Shown: piece by piece, positions 11,380 through 19,926 of the stretch
Numbering within the stretch: the first letter of the stretch is position 1
Layout of the letters: every line of letters starts with the position of its first letter
Assembly (NCBI GenBank): GCA_013365325.1
Contig: JABVXV010000633.1
Span: 1-19,926, forward strand
DNA from: Dipetalonema caudispina
Lineage: Eukaryota > Nematoda > Chromadorea > Rhabditida > Onchocercidae
Length of the DNA stretch: 19,926 nt
Direction of reading: 5' to 3'
The notes under the pieces: model-generated
The model's database searches: none
Seen by the model: only the letters and a program-made list of their open reading frames with translations
What the model was told of the DNA's origin: nothing
Made by a program: the position numbers and the translations under genes

Positions 11380-12457
11380 TGTAAATGGTATTTTTTTCTC
11401 AATTATTCAAAATATAATCCTGAAAATTAGCCTTTCAGAAATTCATCGTAAATTGTAGAAAAGAAACAAACGAATAAATAAATGTTTAAAAACCATTATT
11501 GAATTCACTTATAACCAAATAAAATCTCATTCAATGCAATGCATAACGGAACAAAAAATCCAGCTAACATATGTCTAACCGTTTTCGAAACCAATTTAAA
11601 AAGGAAGTTAATTATGAAATCCGTTAAATCTTAGCATTCTTTTGCTATTCATTTTATGCAATCCGATTTGAGCATGCCTTGCATAAAATGTCATATCATG
11701 TGTTAGAGTTATTGTTAGATGTACAATGCCGGGTACGGTATTTAAATCCTGAAATATGTTCTGCAATCCTTCCAATATTTCGAAGTGTCACATTACTATT
11801 TTATAGTAATTTGTTACCGTTATAACTCGTACCGTTATTATTTTCCCCGTTAGAAAAGATTAGCTACCATCCGTAATGCCTAAGATTTAGGCTATAAGAC
11901 GTTTAGATAATCGGATAGGTACAAACCGATCATTTTGTATCAAAATTCATCAATAGAACTAACACTAAGTTGAGAAATGGATTTCTATCAATTTCCAGGA
12001 ACGAGTTTAGAAAATTTCGTCGAAAGAAAAAAACCGCTGGACAAAGAAATTTGTTGCTCATATATAATTTTTATCAATTATTCTACACATACAGACATTT
12101 TATTCAGCTAACATTATACATTTCATAAATGCTGAAAGAAGAAATATTTTGGGAAGAAATTTGTTTCGCTCTATGTCATTTTTTTGGATTTCAAAAAAAA
12201 AAAAAACTCATTTTTCACGAATTGAATTTGCGCATAAGCCGAATATTTCTTCTCTTTACTAATCTATTAATATATTTGGAATATGTAGCAATGTACTGAA
12301 AGCTTTGAAATTCAAATTCTGTCTAGGAAAAAAAACCCTAAATTTCACATCACTAAACTGTAAAATATCTTTCGCTCCATCATGTCTTCTTACTTTCTTC
12401 CCGTTTCGATCCCCTCCTAAATAAATTCTTAAATATACATAAATTAGAAATTATTTA
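11380..12457. other. Intergenic region between the kinesin and p44 genes
   Basis: About 1.1 kb of AT-rich sequence with no supported ORF or RNA gene. It should hold the p44 promoter or trans-splice region and the kinesin 3' UTR. An A-run lies near 12189-12203. Short repeats of TACCGTTAT occur near 11815 and 11830. I see no recognisable core promoter element. Confidence 0.6.
12098..12103 (-). terminator. Possible AATAAA polyadenylation signal of the kinesin gene
   Basis: The minus strand reads GCTGAATAAAATG about 355 nt after the kinesin stop at 12458. It is the first canonical hexamer I see downstream. An AATAAT variant lies immediately after the tandem TGA TAA stops and could be used instead. 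Confidence 0.25.
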
Positions 12458-15400
12458 TCACTGAGTTCTGCACTCTGGATAATTTTTTACTGGCGTCGAT
12501 CGTGATGAGTCTATTTCTACCGCATATCGGTTTTTCCGCGTCATTTGAGCATTAACACAGTTAATTTGCTTGGAGGATAAATTATCATTATTATCCTCTC
12601 CAAATCGTGCTTTTTCTGCTACTGAAAAAAAGAAACTGGTATGAATTCCACATCTTTTTTCCAGTATTCCATCTAATTACATCACAGAAAAAGAAAAAAC
12701 ACCGCGATAAAGAAAAGTCTGGACGAAAAAATTACCGCCTTTTTAGTAATGCTGCTGCATTTAAGTTTTCAATAAATCTCCAAGTAATTTTTCTCAAGTT
12801 TGCAAACAATAACCTTTTCTTTTCTTTTTTTTTCCCTTATTTCCAGTCTTTTTTGTTTTGCAGAGGAATTCGGTGATGTGTTATTCACTATTAAAGCAGT
12901 TGTGTAAATCTTAAATGACTTACTGTTTTCCTGTTTATTCATTACTCGACGTAATTCTAGTAATAATCCGCTAATTTTCCGATCCTTCGAAGCAATCTCT
13001 CCTTTCATTTCGCGCGCCCTTCAAATCATAATTATTGCTATTCATAATATCCTGAGATAACTTAAGGTGAATGAAACGAAACGTGCTATAGAGCAGTAAT
13101 GAAAGTACAACTGCAGAAAATCTTATTATTGAGATCGACCGTAGAGTTGGTAGAGCAATTAATAATTACATATATATATATATAATGACAGAGAAATTTC
13201 CCAAAAATTTATGAAAAAGAATTCTCGAAACTGGAAAACATGAGCTTACTCCTTTTCCTTCTTTTGAATTTCGTTTTCTAAACGAAATAAATTTTCCTTA
13301 TTTCGTATATCTGCGTCATTGAAAGACATCATTGAATCCTTCAGTTGTACAATCTCATCCCGAAGTGCCGCAATTACTGATAGCTACAAACAATAGTCCA
13401 TCCGTAAATTTGAAAGTGTTACAACTGTCGGACTCATGTATCCTTAACTAATGATGCCCCCAACTGTAATTTTGGCTTGCCTTTTCACTTCCTTATTTTC
13501 AACAAGGAGGATTATAAAGATTAAATCCGGTTTTAAACCTCTTGGCACAACATCGTAACAGAACATAATTTTTGAAAACAGACCTAATGTGCTAATCTCA
13601 CTCCTCTGACTATTGCAGCTTTTACTCATAAACAATATTACATTTCTCTTGAAAAGAAATGAAATCTTATATGGATGAGAAACTACTTTTTTTTTGATCT
13701 AATGATTTTAATAAAAATAGTCGCTATTTCGTATTCATGAAGACATACATTTTCATCATTCATTTTCTGCGTTTCGTATATTTGCTCTCTTAATTCTGTT
13801 TCCTTACTGTCGGCATCATCACATTGTTTCTCTAGCCAACGCATATCTCGATTTCTGCAGCGCAATTCTTCCTTCAAATCCTGAAATTTTAAAAAATTTT
13901 TATCAAGCCGGTAAAAATCGGAAGAAAAATTTTAAATTATGATTGTGGCAAAAACTTCAAGAGGAAAACGAAAAATAATTAAAAAAATTTTTACCTCATT
14001 TTCTGCTTTCAGTTCACCAATCATAGCTTCCAAACCAATTACTTTGTTTTTACTGAAATGATGGTTAAGTTTCGCAATACCACTCATTTACATACCGTTG
14101 ATTCTAAAGAGAACAGGAAAACATACAACTCATTTAACGGACTCGATTGCACACTATCAATGTCTTCTTTTTCACCGAAACTTGGCGATTCATCCTGATT
14201 CATTTCTTGAGTAGCTAGTAAGGAGTTCCTTGTAGATAGCTTCTCATCTTCAGCAATACGGTTTGCCATAGATGGCTGCTGATCCTCAACATCTTCAGCT
14301 GTTTTAATAACCGTAGATTCAGTTTCGTTCATTTGATTACTACCCTGATTTGATGCTTGAAAATCAGTTGCGGTCACAATATCTGCTTCATCACTATCGA
14401 ACTAAATATAACTCAATTTATAGAACAATAAACTGCAAATTTGAATTTCTGAATGTGAGATATTCTACAAAATTGGTATAAAAGATCAGAGAAATAAAAA
14501 AATTAGACAGGGGAAAATCATGAAAGCTTACTCGTAAAGTCGTAAATGCGACCACTGATGCATCATAAAAGGCCGTCATGTCTGGTTGCTCTGACAATTC
14601 ATCAATAGCACTAACTTTTGACCTTTCCACAACAGGATTCTGAAGTTAAACTAGCTAGTTTTTCTCATTCTTTTCAATTGAACATACAAATTCTTACGAT
14701 AAACTTACCTCACACAATTGAACGCTTGGATCGAAATTCTTGTATGGCAGAACCATGTCTGTTCCTGGACGAGCCCAATTACCACCCCATGTTTGTCTTC
14801 TAGCACGGCGATCATTATGTTTCTAAAATTGAAATTTAAATTTTCAAGATGCCAAAAATTCCAAATCCAAAGACTTACGTTCAAAACTTGCTGCTAATAT
14901 TCAACTCTATGCAACAATGACCTACTTGTGTAGATTGTGGAAGCATTCGACTTGAAAGAATACATTTCCTTAAACGCTCGACTTCCTTGCTTAATTCGAT
15001 GTTTTTGTTCATTAATTCAAGCTCTACAGTTTCGTTTTTCCGATTTTCCTGAAAAGCTATTGAAAAATTCCCCGCAATGTTATTGAAGCAGCAACAAGAG
15101 AGAGTAGTTACTTAAGCTGAATTAAATACAAGACTAAACTCTGAATTGAAGAAAATCAGCTAGACCTCTAATTCGGCTTTTAAGCGTTCAATGGTTTGAA
15201 TATATTGCGTTAACATCCCTTCAGCATTCCAATTCTTCCGTGGTTTATTCTTGATTCTCTTCGCACTTGCAGCGAACTGCAATCAAAGTCTTCTTTGAAA
15301 AATATTTCTGGAAAAGTTATCTAAACTGGAATTTTTCGTTAATGGTTGATTTTAAACTAACCCTGAGCGTTTGTAAGGTTTGCGTAACCTCAGTAGGTGA

Positions 15401-17715
15401 AGCAGTGCAGATTATTAAAGTTCGCGCATTACCACCCAAAGAACTCTTCAATAAACGCGTAAGCTTCGAGTCACGAAAATTGACATGACCATTCCTAAAC
15501 CGACTGTAATTAGAAAAAAGAAATCAAAAAATATTTACTCCCTTTAAAAAGGTAACTACTTTCCATGTTTTTTTTTTTTTTTTTAATTTTTATACTTGGA
15601 CATCCACTCGTACAAAAAGAACTCATGAGTCAATAAAAGAAAATGATCCTTTGTAAAATCGTTCGCAGAACAATACCAACTAACCCTTTTTCACTCAACT
15701 GATTTATAACTTTTTGTAAGGCCAAGAGACTGGTGTTTATTTTTCCACTTTCTTTTAAACGATCACCGTCCCCTCCCGATTGTTTCGCACTTTCACTACC
15801 GGCTAAATCTACCACATTCTGAAATTTGCTACATTCAAAGTATTTAATTTATAACACTATCTGCCTATTTTAGATTAAACAAACTAATGTGAACTTACCA
15901 GAAATGAAATATAAGAAGAGGAATCCGAAGCAACAGCATCGTCATAGCATTCGATTACAAAGCGAAGAATGACATGTGAACGTGATGATCGTTCATTAAG
16001 AGCGGTCTCACCAATCACACGATTTGCTAAAATAATTAGGATTTTCGAAATCTAAATAACGACTTTCAAATCTTATCCCTTATAGAGAAAAAACTGTTGA
16101 TCTTATTTCGAAATACTTCGAATCTTATTGTTGTACGAACGAATTTTCAGTAAGAAACAAAACCCGAAGAGACTGATAAGAAAAGCGAAAGACATGTTTG
16201 TGCTCTTGGTAGTATGGAAAGAATAACAACTCGAACCGCTCATCTCAGAAGTTACCATTACTACTTTTACTCACCTACTCTGGACTAACCATACTGTAAC
16301 TTGAAGTTCTAGTTTTTTTTTCGGATCGAGTTGTTTGGAAAAGTAAAAAAAGACAGTACCAAATGCTCGTTGAATCAACATTGCGACACCATCTTTGCAA
16401 ACAATAACCTCTTCTCGCAGACCGTCCACTATAGTTTTCTCTTTGAATTCTTTTATTGGTAAATCAGCGACCGAATCAGACAGCAAATCTCGCACCTTTT
16501 CGTTATAAATTTCAATACAGGATATGCGTAACATATACCGTTTGCCACTTCCCTGAATTACGAATCTTTGTTTCCTTATTTCTCACCAAAAAATGCAGAT
16601 TGGTTGTGATGGGATATTTCCTCACAAATAAAAAAAGAAAAAAAAAAAACAATGCTTTATCAAACTGGAAGATCTATGAAAGCTTTGCTGTAAATTTTTA
16701 GGATTTAGTTCTACAACAACTCTATCAATTGTAACACCTTTTTAAAAGAAGAAAATAGCACCTTCGATCCCTTATTCTTTTATCACATGCAAAAAATTAC
16801 AGTTTGTTTCATTTATGTTTCATCCAAAACTACCTCTAAAATTTTTGCAAAAATTGTATCGAGCGCCATTTGAACAATGCCTTCTGCATTATCTGTACCA
16901 AACATTGTATATGTTTTACCAGACGCAGTTTGTCCATACGCAAATAAAGTTCCGTTATAACCAGCCATAGCCGATTCTACTACATCTTTTGCTGAATTAT
17001 CATAGACGTCCTGTGTTCGATCTACTTCACGGTATACCTGATCTAAAAAGCACGATTTAAAAAGAAAGATTTTTTCTTATTTCTAGTCTGGTTTATGCAG
17101 AGAAATACTCGAACTGCTGTATTTTTGAACAGATTTTTCTTGGGCCAACGAACCAACATTTGCTTACTTTCAAGAAAAGTTTAGTGTGATAGAACTTATT
17201 CTATTTTGGCCAATTGTAATCTAATGCCGAAAGCACATCGTATAATCAAAAACTTGCCAGTCAAGAATTTTTTCTATTAATTTTCGGATTTAAAATTAAA
17301 ACAGTTTACCAAACGTGTAACTTTTCTCGTCTCCATCAATAATAGTATTATCGTCAACAACTTTCCAATATACTTCAGTTGCTGATTCCCTGTAAGATGA
17401 ATGCATGTAATGTTGTCAAAGATCCCTTCAATAATACTGATCAAATTTCAAAGTAGAAAAGTTAATTCCATCTAGAAAAACTTAAGAATATCACCATAAG
17501 GGATTTCTTCTACCTTCAAAAAATAACACCAGTCAAACAAGGTTAGCACAAGAACCTTAGTTTGCAAGAATATCTAAAAAAAAAAACAATTCATAGCTAT
17601 AAGTGAACTATTGAATGGCAGCAAGAATTTATAAATAAAGAATTGAAAACCTTGCAAGAGGAGGTCGCATTCTGACAACCACTTTAATGCTATCTTCCAC
17701 GACATCAGTTTCCAT
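12458..17715 (-). CDS. CENPE: Kinesin-7 / CENP-E-like motor protein, N-terminal motor, 17 exons
   Basis: A plus-end microtubule motor; in other animals CENP-E moves and holds chromosomes at kinetochores (family knowledge). Minus-strand exons: 17715-17651, 17389-17310, 17042-16834, 16552-16360, 16026-15899, 15818-15685, 15503-15362, 15276-15166, 15048-14926, 14822-14709, 14639-14532, 14401-14127, 14052-13995, 13880-13749, 13383-13250, 13018-12924, 12621-12458. Phases agree and give 754 aa. The motor covers about residues 8-330: [10 protein letters not shown]-loop GQTASGKT 85-92, switch I NERSSRSH 193-200, switch II DLAGSE 229-234, RDSKLTRLL 280-288, LGGN 292-295. A neck and coil follow to about 390, then RRARRQTW (T406), an acidic disordered stretch 434-560, further coils to about 700 and a tail with TPVK at 743-746. 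Kinesin-7 is chosen for the EVYWK and post-motor RRxTW patterns; a search is needed to exclude other N-kinesins. Human CENP-E is far longer (about 2,700 aa). Confidence 0.93.
13166..13184. repeat. Short TA dinucleotide run in a kinesin intron
   Basis: A TA/AT alternating stretch (ACATATATATATATATAATG) lies within the 231-nt intron 13019-13249. It is simple-sequence DNA. Confidence 0.8.
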
Positions 17716-17735
17716 AATTATCTCTCTCTAAATGT
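17716..17735 (-). promoter_or_regulatory. Candidate spliced-leader trans-splice acceptor of the kinesin gene
   Basis: The minus strand reads TTGAACATTTAG, then AGAGAGATAATT and the ATG at 17715. The AG (17729-17728) lies 12 nt before the start codon and no coding sequence is visible upstream, which fits trans-splicing. A cis-spliced 5' non-coding exon cannot be excluded. Confidence 0.4.
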
Positions 17736-18990
17736 TCAATTATTAAGTAAGGATGATTGCTCCAAAAACATCATAAATTAGAAAAAAACTTACAGGAAAT
17801 CATGAAATATCAATCAAAGGTAAACACATGAAAGACCAACGAAATCGCAGAACAGTAATTAAAACTGGCTCACAAGAAAGATCACAATCCAGAATTACCA
17901 ATTGAATAACAAGTTCGCCAAGCACTACAAATCCTCAAAGTAAACAAGCCTACTCTTACGAAGTCAAAAGCACCAGTATCAATAAACCGAGCACATCAAA
18001 GCACAATGATTCAATAATTCACTTTTTTTTTTTAATTTAAATTAAATTACACTAACACTCTAACCAGCAGGAAAAAAAAGCTTTGTCCATCTAATGGCTC
18101 TCTTCCCCTTATCTTCTTCTATAAATTAATCAACAATATCATATTTAGAGCAATAGTATCAATGAAGAATTTGTAAGTGAATTTGAATAAAATAAAAGCT
18201 TTCAAATGATACAATTATATAAACCAAAAATGCACCCCAAAAATCTCAAATAACCTTAATAATTACAACATATTACAAAATATTTCAATTATTCCCGAGA
18301 AAAACATTCCCGAAAAACCCGACAATTTCAGTAGCTCACAAACAAACTCCTTTACACCATTTATTCCCAACGAAACAACAAAATTTGAATCAATTGGTTC
18401 CCGCATTTTTTACTGTTGCAACCATAACGTTAATTATTATTGCTCGTCTTTCTGTTATTGATTTCTATTATTTATTTATTTATTATTATTATCATTATTA
18501 ATTATAATTAATTTTAATTAATAATTATTCACTGCTAAAAATCATTGATTAATTTCATTCTATAGTTCAGAAGCAAGAAGCTTAACTGATAATGTATGAT
18601 AGGATCTGTCACTTCAATTATTATCACTTATCTGTGATAATATGTTGCCGCTTTACGACTTTTTAGCCGTTGTGTTACCATCATGCATCGTCTTATACAT
18701 TCTTTTAATTGAGGATTGACGTATAACACAGAAAATAACCTAGTTTCTATGCTAGATTCCCTGAATAATTTTTGGAGACATTAAACCATCAATCATCTTC
18801 TGATCTATTCACATCATAGTATTTCAAAAAAATTGAATCATTTTGAATTAATTCAGATGTCAAATGATAACGATCGATTGATGCAAACAGGGAAATAACC
18901 GATCACATCAAGCAGAAAAATGCTATAACGAAACTGAGTTCGGTAGGGAAAAGAGAAAGTCGGATCAAATAATCAATGACTATAGATGAA
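17736..18990. other. AT-rich region upstream of the kinesin gene
   Basis: I see no supported gene or RNA here. It presumably contains the promoter of the kinesin gene. It includes T-runs near 18024-18034 and the ATT-rich low-complexity tract at about 18462-18530. A short stretch near 18895-18930 on the plus strand (ITDHIKQKN in one frame) could be a further eroded finger of the relic downstream, but this is weak. Confidence 0.5.
18462..18530. repeat. ATT/TTA-rich low-complexity tract
   Basis: Runs of TTATTTATT, TTATTATTATTATC and overlapping AATTAATT/TTAATTAA units make a nearly pure A/T tract with self-complementary stretches. It is simple-sequence DNA about 750 bp upstream of the kinesin start. 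Confidence 0.85.
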
Positions 18991-19428
18991 CAAATATTCA
19001 AATGTGTTCTATGTAACGTTTCAAATGTTTCATATGATGCAGTCATTTAAAGGATTATAATTTGTCACATGAAAACTAGTAACTGTATACATGCGATATA
19101 TGCGATAAAGGATTCAATCAATCTCGGATACTGAAAAATGATGAACTAATAGTGGAAACGAAAGATGGTACAAGTGTAATGTATGTGATATAGAATTTAA
19201 TCAACTTCAAGTTCTCAAAAGATATGAGAAGATACATGTGGAAAAATGATTCAGTCGACCGGACAATCTGAGAGCACATAGTCAAAAATTCAAATGTGCT
19301 GTATATGCATTTTGAATTTTGGGTTTAAGCAAAGGGTTTAAGCGAAATTATGACTTCTTAGGACATGAAAAGGAACATGTAAATTCAACTGAAAATTTAT
19401 GTTACGTTGTGTCTATGTCAACAGATTG
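18991..19428 (+). pseudogene. Decayed C2H2 zinc-finger gene fragment
   Basis: Successive finger-like segments are readable on the plus strand, but only by switching frames and passing stops. Finger a (from 18997) reads FKCVLCNVS, then after a frame change LKDYNLSHEN. Finger b (from 19086) reads YTCDICDKGFNQSRILKNDE and loses its histidines. Finger c (from 19169) reads YKCNVCDIEFNQLQVLKRYE then KIHVEK and a stop, with the first zinc-ligand His replaced by Tyr. Finger d starts directly at FSRPDNLRAH with its CxxC half missing. Finger e reads FKCAVYAF, with the second Cys replaced by Tyr and then a stop, followed by GFKRNYDF and HEKEHV. The shared pattern and broken state identify a relic of a C2H2 array, probably a transcription-factor copy. 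No intact gene can be read here. Confidence 0.75.
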
Positions 19429-19926
19429 ATGTCGACAGTCACCAACACAGCTACGTTAATAAAAGATATAATTTTTTTGACGAGGTTGCAAGCTTTGTAT
19501 GTTAATTTTTATCGACTACTTCTTGATTGAATGAATATGTTTTATATGAATGTTAATCTATTGTGATAATATTTTACTTGTCATCACGTTTTTCAAGTAT
19601 AATTCAAATCTATGAATTTTGTTTTGTTCAACTTCTTCTTTTCTTTTGTCTCGAAAATTAGTTTGCAAACATTTTTAGTGGATGTGAAAACTTCTATTTT
19701 TCTCTCCAACCCAATTTGTAAATATTACTTTCTCTCTGTACATAATAGCATTGCTAAATCATCGGCAATTTAAGAACAAATTGTGATGTCTCATGAAAAT
19801 GAAATAAATGACTTGGTCTGTTGATTCCGTCTTTAATTTGTTTGATTCTGAGTTCATATTTCAACTAATGCTTACAATAATTTCAAGCATGATTTTAATC
19901 CCCAGTCATAAATTTATCAACTAATA
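19429..19926. other. AT-rich sequence with no recognised feature
   Basis: About 500 bp to the window end without a supported ORF. An AATAAA on the plus strand near 19802 is isolated; it could be the old 3' end of the zinc-finger relic but nothing proves it. Confidence 0.5.

Noticed and set aside
13384..13748. Possible extra kinesin exon in the 365-nt intron (open frame 13444-13635, with a local stretch [10 protein letters not shown])
   Set aside because: The flanking exons already join in phase 0, no good acceptor precedes the coil-like stretch, and the rest of the frame does not look like coiled coil.
14053..14127. Alternative kinesin exon 12 donor ACG|GTATGT at 14095
   Set aside because: It leaves phase 0 whereas exon 13 needs two carried bases, and the intron would be only 43 nt; the donor GTATGT at 14126 gives the right phase.
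15267..15488. 73-codon plus-strand ORF
   Set aside because: It is a shadow of kinesin exon 7, whose minus strand encodes [16 protein letters not shown].
15568..15585. T-run as a retroposon poly(A) tail
   Set aside because: It lies inside a kinesin intron with no target-site duplication or element body next to it.

Overview
The window is eukaryotic nuclear DNA: very AT-rich, with three multi-exon genes split by short introns (mostly about 50-430 bp) that begin GT and end in a short pyrimidine run plus CAG/TAG. Small compact genes, extended TTTCAG-like acceptors and candidate trans-splice acceptors a few bases upstream of start codons point to a nematode. The AT level and intron sizes fit a filarial (spirurid) worm best, but that placement is an inference.

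All three genes lie on the minus strand, in the order kinesin, TFIIH p44, NOP14 in the direction of transcription. I rebuilt each by hand from splice sites. In every case exon phases join without a stop and the protein is complete: a kinesin-7/CENP-E-like motor (17 exons, 12458-17715, 754 aa), TFIIH subunit p44/Ssl1 (10 exons, 8503-11379, 382 aa) and nucleolar protein NOP14 (17 or 18 exons, 2722-8276, about 840-858 aa).

The p44 and NOP14 genes are only 226 bp apart. The p44 stop codon lies inside an AATAAA, and a splice-acceptor-like site sits 7 nt before the NOP14 ATG, so they may form a nematode-type operon linking transcription/repair and ribosome biogenesis. The kinesin is separated from p44 by about 1.1 kb.

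The flanks are mostly non-coding. Positions 1-155 are a (TAA)n microsatellite, and 156-2721 is AT-rich sequence with no gene I can support, apart from a weak coding-like patch near 2100-2377. About 18991-19428 on the plus strand is a decayed C2H2 zinc-finger array with frameshifts, stops and lost ligands. I see no tRNA, rRNA, CRISPR, prokaryotic operon or intact transposon.

The most noteworthy items are the CENP-E-like kinesin in a probable nematode, with a short tail and an Aurora-type site whose overlapping PP1-docking motif looks altered; a GC-AG intron and a three-way in-frame splice ambiguity in NOP14; the candidate p44-NOP14 operon; and the zinc-finger relic.
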